Positions 1-7,792 of a DNA stretch of 41,555 nt are shown piece by piece. Below the pieces are notes generated by a model. The model searched no databases. It was given only the letters and a program-made list of their open reading frames with translations, and was not told the DNA's origin. The number at the start of each line of letters is the position of its first letter. The stretch's first letter is position 1. Source of the stretch: Clostridia bacterium (GTDB lineage: Bacteria > Bacillota > Clostridia > Christensenellales > Aristaeellaceae); the NCBI GenBank assembly GCA_030537335.1, contig JAUNNK010000008.1, positions 1 through 41,555 of the forward strand, given 5' to 3'. The position numbers and the translations under genes are program-made.

Positions 1-1120
1 TGCCGGTGCCGAAGATCATCAGCACGACGGCGGCGATCAGGGTGGTGACGTTGGAGTCCAGAACCGCGCGGCCCGCGTTGCGGAAGCCGAACTTTACGGC
101 GTTGAGCGGCGTGCGACCGTCCTTGAGCTCCTCACGGAAGCGCTCGAAGATGACCACGTTGGCGTCCACCGCCATGCCGATGCCCAGCAGGATACCTGCC
201 ACGCCCTGCAGCGTCAGCTGCACGCCGATGATGGCCATGACGTAGAACACGATCAGCATGTAGATCAGCAGCGCCATGTCCGCAGCCACGCCCGGCAGGC
301 GGTACATCACGAGCATGAAGATCAGGATGATCGCCAGGCCCACGATGCCGGCCAGCAGCGCGCCGTCAATGGCCTCGATGCCCAGGGTTGCGGAGATCGC
401 GCGGGTCTCCACTTCCTCGATGTCCAGCGGCAGCGCGCCGGACTGGATCAGCATGGCCAGGTTGTTGGCCCACTCCACGGATTCCTCGGTGCTCTCGGAG
501 GCGCTGCTGGTGATGATGCCCTGGCCACCGGTGATGACCTGATTGACCGTGGGCGCGGAGATCAGCTCGTCGTCCAGATAGATCGAGATGGACTGACCCA
601 GGAACTCCTGGGTGGCCTTGGCAAAGGCCTCGGAAGCCTCCTTGTTCAGCTCGAAGCCCACGCCGGCCTTGGTGCTGGTCTCATCGGACCACTGAGCGCC
701 GGCGGACTTGATGTCCTTGCCCTCGAAGACCACGTTGCCATTGGGATCGCGGAACTCCAGATGGGCGGGGGTGCCGATGATCTCGGCGACCTGCTCCGGA
801 TCGTCCACGTCCGGGATCTCCACCAGGATGCGGTCGTTGCCCTGAATGGCCACGGTAGCCTCGGTGAAGCCAGCGTTGGTCAGACGGGTGCGCAGGGCGG
901 ACACGGTACCGTCCAGCAGGGTTTCGTAGTTGTCCACCGTGGTATCGGTGACCCTGTACTCCGTGGATACGCCGCCGCGCAGATCCAGGCCCAGGCTGAT
1001 GGCGCTGCCCACGGGCTTCAGGATGTACTTGCCAACCTGCAAGCCGTTCAGAGCCAGGAACGCCACGACGACGATCAGCACCGCGACGATTCCGAGTTTG
1101 ATCAAGCTTTTAACCTTCAT
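1..1120 (-). CDS. secD: Protein translocase subunit SecD (C-terminus outside the window)
   Basis: SecD is a membrane RND-type subunit that works with SecF to help proteins leave the SecYEG channel, driven by the proton or sodium gradient. The visible 373 residues start with a transmembrane helix (about residues 5-25), followed by the family motif GLDLRGG near residue 44 and a large extracellular domain. A membrane domain follows, with the hallmark GIGMAVDANVVIFERFREEL. The reading frame runs off the left edge, so the last helices and any downstream secF are not seen. The ATG at 1120 is preceded by GGAGG at good spacing. A consensus promoter lies upstream at 1185-1213. The N-terminal motif and the membrane motif together leave little doubt; a SecDF fusion cannot be excluded because the end is missing. 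Confidence 0.96.
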   Translation of the reverse strand, partial: MKVKSLIKLGIVAVLIVVVAFLALNGLQVGKYILKPVGSAISLGLDLRGGVSTEYRVTDTTVDNYETLLDGTVSALRTRLTNAGFTEATVAIQGNDRILVEIPDVDDPEQVAEIIGTPAHLEFRDPNGNVVFEGKDIKSAGAQWSDETSTKAGVGFELNKEASEAFAKATQEFLGQSISIYLDDELISAPTVNQVITGGQGIITSSASESTEESVEWANNLAMLIQSGALPLDIEEVETRAISATLGIEAIDGALLAGIVGLAIILIFMLVMYRLPGVAADMALLIYMLIVFYVMAIIGVQLTLQGVAGILLGIGMAVDANVVIFERFREELKDGRTPLNAVKFGFRNAGRAVLDSNVTTLIAAVVLMIFGTG

Positions 1121-1184
1121 TCAGTTTCCTCCCTGAGAATGACTGACAAGCACAGTCACTCTAGCATATATCATACAAAATATT

Positions 1185-1213
1185 ATTATAGTATGTTTTC
1201 GTGAAATCGTCAA
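1185..1213 (-). promoter_or_regulatory. secD promoter
   Basis: On the minus strand TTGACG (1208-1213) and TATAAT (1185-1190) are separated by exactly 17 bases, a near-perfect housekeeping sigma promoter. It points at secD, leaving a leader of about 55-60 bases. Confidence 0.8.
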
Positions 1214-1264
1214 GCAAAATCCGCGCACGCAATTGCGACAGACGCTTTATTTTTTGCGCAGATG

Positions 1265-1273
1265 TGGTATAAT
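1265..1273 (+). promoter_or_regulatory. Extended -10 promoter for the C_GCAxxG_C_C gene
   Basis: TGGTATAAT forms an extended -10 element (TGnTATAAT) 35 bases before the start of the downstream gene. No good -35 hexamer is visible at 17 bases, as is usual for extended -10 promoters. Confidence 0.55.
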
Positions 1274-1307
1274 GGGGTAAAGGAACCTACGGCAGAGGAG
1301 GATTTCA

Positions 1308-1760
1308 ATGAAGAATCATGCGGAACTGGCACGAAACAACTTTCTGAAGGGCTACAACTGCGCGCAGGCCGTAGCCATCGCGTTTTCCGAGGAGATGGGC
1401 ATGAGCGAAACCGAGCTTGCGAAGCTGGCCTCGTCCTTCGGCGGCGGCTTCGGCAAGATGCGCGAGGTCTGCGGCGCGGTGAGCGGCGCGATGCTGGTGT
1501 ACGGCGCGCTGCGCGGCAACTCCGACCCCGAGGACGGTGAGGCAAAGAAGCAGCACTACGCCAAGGTGCAGGACTTCGCCGCGCGCTTCAAGGCGGAGCA
1601 CGAAACCATCATCTGCCGGGAGCTGCTCAAAAACATCGCCCTGAAGAAGGAGGGCACCAGCGAACCCGAGGAGCGCACGCCGGAATACTATCGCACGCGC
1701 CCCTGCGTGCGCTTCGTGGAGACCGCATCCACGATCCTGGAGCAGATGCTGGCGGAATAA
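1308..1760 (+). CDS. C_GCAxxG_C_C family (putative redox-active) protein
   Basis: This is a 150-residue cytoplasmic protein of the C_GCAxxG_C_C family, named for its spaced conserved cysteines. The exact reaction is unknown; the cysteines suggest redox chemistry or metal binding. The family pattern is complete: Cys18 in GYNCAQAV, Cys55 in the CGAVSGA motif, Cys103 in TIICREL and Cys133 in RPCVRFVE. The glycine-rich stretch FGGGFG before Cys55 is also typical. The start ATG follows GAGGA at a suitable distance. The gene stands alone, divergent from secD and convergent with the folate operon, and is closed by a hairpin terminator shared with that operon. The family assignment is firm; no specific substrate can be given. 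Confidence 0.88.
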   Translation: MKNHAELARNNFLKGYNCAQAVAIAFSEEMGMSETELAKLASSFGGGFGKMREVCGAVSGAMLVYGALRGNSDPEDGEAKKQHYAKVQDFAARFKAEHETIICRELLKNIALKKEGTSEPEERTPEYYRTRPCVRFVETASTILEQMLAE

Positions 1761-1768
1761 AGCTGTAC

Positions 1769-1816
1769 AAAAAGGATGCTGCCATCCAACGATTTATAGA
1801 CGGCAGCATCCTTTTT
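1769..1816. terminator. Bidirectional terminator between convergent genes
   Basis: A perfect 15-base inverted repeat (1769-1783 with 1802-1816) includes the A-run on one side and the T-run on the other. The stem therefore reads as an intrinsic terminator on both strands. It serves the redox gene from the left and folBK from the right; the folBK stop codon overlaps the end of the right arm. Confidence 0.85.
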
Positions 1817-2642
1817 ATTTGGGAAGCTCATTTAGCAGCTGCTTCATGGTCTTATGCAGCACCGGATGCACGAAGTTCGGCGCAAGCTCTGCCATGGGGC
1901 CGAGCACGAAGTCCCGGTTGTGCAGGTCGGGGTGCGGGAGGATGAGCGTGGGGTCGTCCTGCACCAGATCATCGTAGAACAGCACGTCCAGATCCAGCGT
2001 GCGCGGGCCCCAGTGGATCAGGCGTTCGCGCCGGGCTGCCTGCTCGATGGCGTGCAGCGCGTCCAGCAGCTCCTCCGGGTCGTACAGCGTCTCGATCTCC
2101 ATGGCGGCGTTCAGGAAGTCGTCCTGCTCCACGCCGCCGTAGGGCGCAGTCACGCGGTAGGAACTGACCCGCTTCACACGTACGCATTCGTCCGCGCGCA
2201 GCGCATCCACCGCGCCGTCCAGATAGCCCTGCTTGTCGCCCATATTGGAGCCCAGCGCCACGAAGGCGCGATGCCAGCCCCGGCGCACGCATACAGACAC
2301 GCTGTCGAAGGGCAGCGGAATCGGCGCGCTGGGCTTTTCCAGCTCCAGCTCCACTTCATGGATGAGAGGGAATCTCAACAGCAGGGCGCGGCAGCTGTGC
2401 TCCACCGCCGCCTCCAGCAGCTTCCAGGTGTTCCTTTGCAAATATTCCGTCAGGAACACGCACACGTCGGCGTAGCTGATGGTGTCCTCCAGGCAGTCCG
2501 CGAGTCCGCCCTGACGGGTGGAGGTGTACAGCGTGGCGTTGACCACGAACATCTGGCCCAGCCGGGTCTCCTCCTCGAACACGCCGTGGTGCGCGAAGAC
2601 GCGCAGACCGCGAATGCGAATTTCGTCCGACTTACGCGCCAT
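1815..2642 (-). CDS. folBK: Bifunctional dihydroneopterin aldolase / HPPK (FolB-FolK fusion)
   Basis: This 275-residue fusion carries two consecutive steps of tetrahydrofolate synthesis. FolB (about 1-118) splits dihydroneopterin to 6-hydroxymethyl-dihydropterin and glycolaldehyde; its opening IRGLRVFAHHGVFEEE is typical. HPPK (about 125-275) transfers pyrophosphate from ATP to that product; it shows ALGSNMGDK at 129-137, and the metal and ATP region WGPRTLDLDVLFYDD at 211-225 followed by LPHP. The start overlaps the 3' end of folP by 11 bases, so the two are translationally coupled. It is the last gene of folE-HD-folP-folBK and ends in a strong terminator. Length and motifs fit two full domains; nothing is missing. 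Confidence 0.95.
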   Translation of the reverse strand: MARKSDEIRIRGLRVFAHHGVFEEETRLGQMFVVNATLYTSTRQGGLADCLEDTISYADVCVFLTEYLQRNTWKLLEAAVEHSCRALLLRFPLIHEVELELEKPSAPIPLPFDSVSVCVRRGWHRAFVALGSNMGDKQGYLDGAVDALRADECVRVKRVSSYRVTAPYGGVEQDDFLNAAMEIETLYDPEELLDALHAIEQAARRERLIHWGPRTLDLDVLFYDDLVQDDPTLILPHPDLHNRDFVLGPMAELAPNFVHPVLHKTMKQLLNELPK

Positions 2643-3444
2643 GGCAGATGGCCTCCGTCATCTTCACCGCCCGGGCGTTGGCCTGCACGTCATGCACGCG
2701 CACGAACATGCAGCCCGCCATCGCCGCCATCACGCTGGTGGCCACGGTGCCCTCCACGCGCTGATCCGAGGGCAGGTTCAGCGTAAGTCCGATCATGCTC
2801 TTGCGGCTGGTGCCCAGCAACACCGGCAGATCGAAGGCGCGAATCAAATCGCCCAGGCGGCGCACGCACTCCAGGTTGTTCTCAAGGCTCTTGGCAAAGC
2901 CCACGCCGGGATCCAGGATGATCCTGTCCCGATTCACGCCCGCCGCGTCCGCAAGGCGCAGGGTCTCCTTCAGATCCTCCAGCATCTCCGGGAAGAACTC
3001 GGCGTAGCTGGCGTTTTCGCGGTTGTGCATCAGGCAGCAGGGAAGCTTTGCCTCCGCGATCACCCGCGCCATCTCGGGGTCGTATTTCAGGCCCCAAATG
3101 TCGTTGATGAGGTCTGCGCCCGCGGCGATGCCCGCCCGGGCCACGCCGCTCTTGTAGGTGTCCAGGCTGATGGGCACGTCGAAGCGGGCCTTGATCGCCT
3201 CGATCACCGGGGCCACGCGGTCGATCTCCTCCTGATCGGAGATCTTCGTGTAACCGGGTCGGGTGGATTCTCCGCCCACGTCCACCACGTCCATGCCCTC
3301 GGCGAGCATGTCCTCCACATGGCGCAGCGCCACATCCAACTGATTCCAACGTCCGCCGTCGGAAAAGGAATCCGGCGTGACGTTCAGGATGCCCATGATG
3401 TAGGTCTTGCCCGAAGTCTGAAATTCCCGATTTCCAATTTGCAC
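2632..3444 (-). CDS. folP: Dihydropteroate synthase
   Basis: FolP joins 6-hydroxymethyl-dihydropterin pyrophosphate to p-aminobenzoate, giving dihydropteroate; it is the target of sulfonamides. The 270-residue protein has the family signature MGILNVTPDSFSDGG at 17-31, VDVGGESTRPG near residue 60, the DTYKSGVA strand, DPGVGFAKS in the pterin pocket, and a C-terminal MFVRVHDV. The open frame extends much further upstream, but a GTG at 3444 has a perfect AAGGAGG nine bases before it and yields the usual N-terminus, so I chose that start. It sits 14 bases after the HD gene and overlaps folBK. Confidence 0.95.
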   Translation of the reverse strand: MQIGNREFQTSGKTYIMGILNVTPDSFSDGGRWNQLDVALRHVEDMLAEGMDVVDVGGESTRPGYTKISDQEEIDRVAPVIEAIKARFDVPISLDTYKSGVARAGIAAGADLINDIWGLKYDPEMARVIAEAKLPCCLMHNRENASYAEFFPEMLEDLKETLRLADAAGVNRDRIILDPGVGFAKSLENNLECVRRLGDLIRAFDLPVLLGTSRKSMIGLTLNLPSDQRVEGTVATSVMAAMAGCMFVRVHDVQANARAVKMTEAICHGA

Positions 3445-3458
3445 GGTTTGCGTCCTCC

Positions 3459-3944
3459 TTATCGGGCAATGCCCGCGTTTTTTCGCTCCTCCGGCCAGTT
3501 GCACGCAGCGCGCGCGCCGCAGCGCCAGCACAGGCGGCAGGCCTTGTCCGCCCCGTAGAGAATCTCCCCCAGCATCTCGCGCGCGTCCGCCGGGGCGCTG
3601 CCCCGGTGGCAACGGATGGCCGCGATCACCGTTTTCGTCTCCTCCGCTGTAAAGCCCGCGTCCGGCAGAATCTTCTCCGCCAGCGCGGCGCTCGCCTGCT
3701 CGTGGGGAATTCCCAGCTGAATCTGCTCCGCGCGGCCCAGATCGTGCAGCAGCGCGGCGGCATAGACCGTCTCGCGCTCGAGGGCAAGCCCCTTCTCCAG
3801 CACGTCGATCCACATCAGCCGCGCCACATCCATGAGGTGGGTGAGATCGTGGCGGCAGAAAGCGCGCTCCGCCTCCAGTTCGTCCAGCAGGCGGAGCGTC
3901 CTCTCGAACAGCGGATGCCGCAGGATGGCGTTGACCCGCTTCAT
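3459..3944 (-). CDS. HD-domain metal-dependent phosphohydrolase in the folate operon
   Basis: This 161-residue HD-superfamily protein has a putative metal set His36, His67-Asp68 (ALLHDLGR), His81, His113 and Asp133, resembling di-metal HD phosphohydrolases such as YqeK. Directly after Asp133 comes a cysteine cluster, C-x2-C-x2-C-x5-C (Cys136, 139, 142, 148), then a short basic tail. Similar HD proteins with this cysteine tail occur in Clostridia, but I know of no settled substrate. The ATG overlaps the folE stop codon (ATGA), and folP follows 14 bases later, so it is embedded and translationally coupled. The position suggests a phosphate-removing step between GTP cyclohydrolase and FolB; that role is inference. 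Confidence 0.85.
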   Translation of the reverse strand: MKRVNAILRHPLFERTLRLLDELEAERAFCRHDLTHLMDVARLMWIDVLEKGLALERETVYAAALLHDLGRAEQIQLGIPHEQASAALAEKILPDAGFTAEETKTVIAAIRCHRGSAPADAREMLGEILYGADKACRLCWRCGARAACNWPEERKNAGIAR

Positions 3945-4501
3945 CCCAGGCGCAGGAAATTGTAGAAGCGCTCCTGCAACGCAACGTCCTTCTCAAAGCA
4001 GCCCAGCATGGACGCCGTGACCGTCTTGGTGCCGGGCTTCTTGATGCCCCGCATGGTCATGCACATGTGCTCGGCCTCGACCATCACCATCACGCCCTGG
4101 GGGTGCAGCTCGTTCATGATGGCGTTGGCGATCTGGGTGGTCAGCTGCTCCTGAATCTGCGGGCGGCGTGCGAACACCTCCACCGTGCGGGCCAGCTTGC
4201 TCAGGCCCACCACCGATCCGTCGGGCACGTACGCGATGTGCACCTTGCCATAGAAGGGCAGCAGATGGTGCTCGCACACGGAATAGAAGGTGATGTCCTT
4301 CTCCATCACCAGATTGTTCTCGTCCACGGGGAAGCGCTTGGCCAGCGGCTCCGCAGCCGTCTGCTCCAGGCCGCCGAACAGCTCCGCGCACATGCGGGCG
4401 ATGCGGTCGGGGGTCTCCACCAGGCCGGGACGGTTCGGATCCTCACCGATGGCGGTCAGGAACATGGAGACCGCCTCTCTGACTTTTTCTTGATCGATCA
4501 A
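3941..4501 (-). CDS. folE: GTP cyclohydrolase I
   Basis: FolE converts GTP to 7,8-dihydroneopterin triphosphate, the committed step of folate synthesis, as a cytoplasmic decamer. In 186 residues the zinc ligands are visible: Cys76 and the histidines of [12 protein letters not shown], and Cys147 of [16 protein letters not shown]. The substrate loop [18 protein letters not shown] is complete. No ATG fits. A TTG at 4501 has AAGGAG nine bases upstream and gives [10 protein letters not shown] as the N-terminus. A TTG ten codons earlier keeps the frame open but would place that Shine-Dalgarno sequence inside the gene. First gene of the folate operon; an AT-rich TATAAT-like -10 is at 4581-4586 on the minus strand. 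Confidence 0.95.
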   Translation of the reverse strand: MIDQEKVREAVSMFLTAIGEDPNRPGLVETPDRIARMCAELFGGLEQTAAEPLAKRFPVDENNLVMEKDITFYSVCEHHLLPFYGKVHIAYVPDGSVVGLSKLARTVEVFARRPQIQEQLTTQIANAIMNELHPQGVMVMVEAEHMCMTMRGIKKPGTKTVTASMLGCFEKDVALQERFYNFLRLG

Positions 4502-4703
4502 TGCAGGACACTCCTTGCGCACAGCTTTCAACCGCGTTTCCGGGCGGCGTATATGCGCGTCCAGTTTAGCAATTGCGATTATTATAGTACAGATCCACCG
4601 AAAAAGAAAGTGCTTTCTGTGAAATCAGCGGAAAGATGCCGATTTTGTGCGCATTTCCGGCCCCGCAGCACAAATTGAGCCGTGTGATCGGGCAAAAATG
4701 GAA

Positions 4704-4741
4704 TAAAAAAACCCCGAAAGCGGATTGACGCGCCCTCGGGG
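4704..4741 (-). terminator. Terminator after the DegV gene
   Basis: On the minus strand CCCCGA (4736-4741) pairs with TCGGGG (4712-4717), followed by a run of eight T residues. The stem begins 17 bases after the degV stop codon. Confidence 0.8.
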
Positions 4742-4757
4742 CAAGCTGCAAAAGAGA

Positions 4758-5600
4758 TCAGTGCGCGCCCGCGTCCTCGTAGCCCACGATGAGCCCGCCC
4801 TTCTCGGCATAGAAGCTGCACAGGCCGGTACAGTCGCCGATGGTCACCGCGCAGCCGGGGTGCTCCCGTAGGATGATCTCCCGCAGCTGCTGCGCCGCAG
4901 CCTCGTTCAGGCAGTGGGCGATGTGCACCCGCCCGCCGGCGAAGCCCGCCTTCTTCATCTCCGAATAGGTGGTCTCCAGCATCCGCTTTTCGCCGCGGCA
5001 CTTGTGCAGCGCCTGCAGCTGGCCCTCCTCGGAGCCCTTGCCCAGCACGCGAATGCCCAGCACGCCCGCGAGCTTGGCGATGGCAGGGCTGATCCTGCCG
5101 TTGCGTGCCAGATTGTTCAGCGATTGCAGGCAGAAGAGCACGTGCGTGTGGCGCTGGTAGGCGGCGATCTCCCTTTCGATCTCCTCAAAGGGCAGCCCCC
5201 GCTGAATCAGCAGGCGCAGCTTCTCCACGATCAAAAGCATCTCCGCGCCCGCGGACAGCGTGTCGATCACGCACACCTTTGCGTCGGGGTGGGCGCTTAG
5301 GTATTCCTCCTTCGCGTGCATCGCCGCCGCATGGCTGCCGGACAGCGCGCCGCTGATGGTCACGGCGAAGATCGCGTCCGCGCCCTCGAAGGCCTCCAGC
5401 CATTCGAAGGTGTTCGGGCAGGACGTGCGCGACGGCCCCTTCGTGCGGTGCAGCGCCTCCACCATCTCCGCGATGTTCAGGCCGGGGCGATCCACGTATT
5501 CGCGCTCCTCGGTGATGATCTTCAGGGGAACGCTGAGGAAATCCACGCCCTCCAGCGCGTACAGATTGGCCGCGGAATCCGATACGATGCGATACTTCAT
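4758..5600 (-). CDS. DegV family fatty-acid-binding protein
   Basis: DegV (FakB-like) proteins hold a fatty acid in a deep pocket; some present it to the kinase FakA for phosphorylation and membrane lipid synthesis. The 280-residue length is standard. Family marks seen are the N-terminal IVSDSAANL, the RTSCPNTFEWLEAFE stretch, the lipid-head loop VTISGALSGSH, and the region LNNLARNGRISPA before the C-terminal lobe. The ATG at 5600 follows GGGGGAG; a longer open frame upstream (ATG at 5693) lacks a ribosome site and would overlap the promoter. Single-gene unit with its own promoter (5672-5700) and terminator. Which fatty acid it binds cannot be read from sequence. Confidence 0.92.
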   Translation of the reverse strand: MKYRIVSDSAANLYALEGVDFLSVPLKIITEEREYVDRPGLNIAEMVEALHRTKGPSRTSCPNTFEWLEAFEGADAIFAVTISGALSGSHAAAMHAKEEYLSAHPDAKVCVIDTLSAGAEMLLIVEKLRLLIQRGLPFEEIEREIAAYQRHTHVLFCLQSLNNLARNGRISPAIAKLAGVLGIRVLGKGSEEGQLQALHKCRGEKRMLETTYSEMKKAGFAGGRVHIAHCLNEAAAQQLREIILREHPGCAVTIGDCTGLCSFYAEKGGLIVGYEDAGAH

Positions 5601-5671
5601 GCTATCTCCCCCGCCAGATGTTTTGTTTGCAAAAACCGCTTTACAGGTTTTTTGAAAACCGATCATCTTGT

Positions 5672-5700
5672 ATTGTATCACAGATATGTACAATCGTCAA
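5672..5700 (-). promoter_or_regulatory. degV promoter
   Basis: TTGACG (5695-5700) and TACAAT (5672-5677) on the minus strand are spaced by 17 bases, about 70 bases ahead of the degV start. Confidence 0.75.
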
Positions 5701-6061
5701 GGGAGGCGCGCAATCCTCCAGGCGTCTTGTGGAAACAGATCCGATGAGGCCAGGGACAATCTGCTGAAAGCGCTTATTGGCAGCTTCGGCAGGGATGTGT
5801 CATCACGACACCAGAGCAACGATGCAGCCGCCAGCGCATCCGAACACATCAGGCAGGAAATCCAAATCTGATAGGAATAAACAACTGAGCACCCGTTATG
5901 CAGGTTAGGTGCTCAGTTGGATTCCTGTTTCGCCATTTCACTTTGTCGTATTGACTCGTGCAATTGACGCAAGCCACCAGTTCCAGTATTTATCCATGTT
6001 TGTGAACTCTCTCTGCTTCAAGGCCTTTGTTCGTTTCTGTCGTTCGACTCCATCGCTGAGA
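5701..6061. other. Gene-poor stretch with one long inverted repeat
   Basis: No credible gene is seen. A 12-base perfect inverted repeat (CAACTGAGCACC at 5881-5892 with its complement at 5907-5918) could be a weak minus-strand terminator of the decayed gene to its right, since only TTTATT follows. On the minus strand a short frame ending at about 5950 has no convincing match. Confidence 0.4.
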
Positions 6062-6424
6062 TCAAAGCATGCCTTTGACTTTTTCGGCAACGGCATACAG
6101 CATCAAATAGAAAGCCTGCATTTCTGTTGAGGTGCCCGATTCCCGAAACAGAGGGGAGCCGGGACAATCCTCAATGAAACCCCAGGCGTTTACATGCCGT
6201 TCCACTTCATGAAGCACCAGCAACGCCCAACGCGCTTCGCGCAGCACCGAGGGATGTCGTATGCCCGCTTGCAGAAGCTTTAATGCGCTGTAACCCAGCA
6301 TCACCGCGCCCTCACAGTCCACGAAACTGTCGGCATCATCTACATTTACGTGAAACAGGCCGTTCGGCAGGCGGTATCGATCCATTGCGTCTGCAAGCTT
6401 GCAATAGCGATCCAGCATGCGCAT
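6062..6424 (-). pseudogene. C-terminal remnant of a GH88/GH105-like unsaturated uronyl hydrolase
   Basis: About 120 residues resemble the C-terminal part of the (alpha/alpha)6-barrel hydrolases that remove unsaturated uronic acids from oligosaccharides. The clearest piece is GFIEDCPGSPLFRESGTSTE followed by MQAFYLM, the usual GTSxExQAF region near the end of such proteins. Upstream similarity (YCKLADAMDRY, LPNGLFHVNVDD) stops at about 6424, where the DNA switches to an amidohydrolase remnant on the other strand. The open frame continues to 6565, but that extra part reads as antisense of the other remnant. No start codon with a ribosome site fits, and roughly two thirds of the protein is missing. 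The exact family (88 or 105) is uncertain. Confidence 0.6.
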
Positions 6425-6715
6425 CAGGCAAACGATATTTTCACTGCTCTGCGCATTGCCCGTGAATTCGGTTTGCGGATTACCCTGGAACATGTAACGG
6501 AAGGCCACCTGATTGCTGACCTGCTGGCGAAAGAGCAAGCGATTACCATCAATCCAGCAAGGCACATTGGTCTGGAACGGCGCGTAGGGTCTATCGAGGA
6601 AGGCAAGGATGCCGACCTTGTGCTGATTTCTGGTTCTCCATTTCCCTTCAGTCGGAAATCCGGGATGTACTCATTGATGGCAAATCCGTGTTCTTTGAAA
6701 AAATCGATTCTCTGA
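6410..6715 (+). pseudogene. Internally deleted remnant of a metal-dependent amidohydrolase
   Basis: The plus-strand frame carries HAHQANDIFTALRIAREFGL and then ITLEHVTEGHLIADLLA. In intact imidazolonepropionase-like amidohydrolases this block holds metal-binding histidines. It jumps directly to AITINPARHIGLERRVGSIEEGKDADLVL, which normally follows some 80-100 residues later. The part with the catalytic aspartate is therefore missing, although the frame is kept. The N-terminal half is also absent, replaced by the reverse-oriented hydrolase remnant. No ribosome binding site is present. This is a deletion relic and not a working enzyme; the length of the missing segment is an estimate from family knowledge. 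Confidence 0.65.
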
Positions 6716-7075
6716 ATGATTGATATGGGCATCCACCTTACCACGCCTCTATGGGAGCCACACTTTCGGCCGCTCTGCAGCCGGAAAGGCAACGGCGATA
6801 GTGCACCACCAGGTGTCCTATCGCCTTGTCTCCTTTGGGAACGGTTTTACTATAAAATTGAAACGCTGAATGGATCCCCCGGGCGCTTTTTTCCGGCAAA
6901 TGCGCTCCAAACCAGGGTGCGGACAACCGCAGGCTCATGCGTGAGGGCTTCCGGGAGGCGATAAAGCCGGCCTTTGTATGGGCGCCGTTTCCTCAGTTGC
7001 CATGCACGCCATCGCCCGACCCGGAATCGCGCATTCCTGACCAATAAAAGCCTGCCCGGTATCTCTTCAACAATG
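6716..7075. other. Intergenic or decayed stretch with a hairpin
   Basis: No gene can be supported. A hairpin at 6794-6825 pairs GGCGATAG with CTATCGCC, plus five further inner pairs; no clear T-run follows. A plus-strand frame of about 60 codons ends near 7040 (reading LMREGFREAIKPAFVWAPFP), but it has no start signal and no recognised family. Confidence 0.35.
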
Positions 7076-7780
7076 TTAAGTAATTATCCCGCTTGATTGA
7101 GGTGCTTTCTCCACTTTCTCTGAAAAGTAATCGGGATATTGCCGGCGGAGCACGTCCTCTTGCGCAATCAGCTTTTCAAGGTGCTCGCCACAGCATTGCG
7201 TCGCACGCGCGGCGTCGCCCGCTTCAAATGCATCCAGCAGCGCCTTGTGCTCCGATATGACGCTCTGCGCATCACCAGAATCGCACACCATCATCATGCG
7301 CACACGGCGCTCATGTCCGCTCATATCATGAATGATATTCCAGCTGAGCTGCTGGCGTACAACTTCAAAAATCACGCCGTGAAAAGCGTCGTCATAAGCC
7401 AACAGACGTTTGGGATCTCCCTGTTGAACGGCTTCACACTGGCGGGCAATGATCTCCCGCATGCGCACAAAGCATTCCGCAGTCGCCATTTCCAGAAATC
7501 TTTCCGTCGCTGCCAACTCCAGCGCCGTGCGCAGAAAACGCTCCTGCCGCACGCGGCCGAAATCAATTCTCGAGATTCTGGTCTTACGTTGCGGCGCGAT
7601 TTCCACCAGCGACTCCGCGGCTAGACGGATAAACGCCTCACGCACAGGAGTACGGCTCACGCCCATCTGATCTGAGACGTCATAGACGCTCATGGTGGTC
7701 CCGGGCAAGCGTTCCATATGAATGATTTCGTCCCGCAGCTGCAAATATACCTGCTCCTGTACGCTATCCGATCTTTTCAT
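7076..7780 (-). CDS. GntR family transcriptional regulator (FCD ligand domain)
   Basis: This 234-residue DNA-binding regulator is of the FadR/FCD subgroup. The winged helix is at about residues 8-75 (SVYDVSDQMGVSRTPVREAF, the usual recognition stretch). The all-helical FCD domain follows (about 85-215), with histidines in FHGVIFEV, DMSGHERR and VISEHKALLDAFEAGD that in this class often bind a metal and a carboxylic acid ligand. It is the third gene of eda-kdgK-gntR, starting 12 bases after kdgK with GAGGAAAG before the ATG. The palindrome over the operon start point is the natural candidate operator. By context the ligand may be KDG, KDPG or a uronate, but that is inference. Confidence 0.92.
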   Translation of the reverse strand: MKRSDSVQEQVYLQLRDEIIHMERLPGTTMSVYDVSDQMGVSRTPVREAFIRLAAESLVEIAPQRKTRISRIDFGRVRQERFLRTALELAATERFLEMATAECFVRMREIIARQCEAVQQGDPKRLLAYDDAFHGVIFEVVRQQLSWNIIHDMSGHERRVRMMMVCDSGDAQSVISEHKALLDAFEAGDAARATQCCGEHLEKLIAQEDVLRRQYPDYFSEKVEKAPQSSGIIT

Positions 7781-7792
7781 GTCTTTCCTCTG

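Noticed and set aside
1136..1170. Riboswitch in the secD leader
   Set aside because: The leader is only about 60 bases with a small imperfect stem; nothing matches a known riboswitch.
4581..4620. folE promoter
   Set aside because: A TATAAT is present on the minus strand but no acceptable -35 at the proper distance, so it is mentioned only with the gene.
5879..5925. Small minus-strand frame reading MDKYWNWWLASIARVNTTK upstream of the 12-base inverted repeat
   Set aside because: Very short, without a ribosome site and without a recognised family; kept only as part of the gene-poor stretch.
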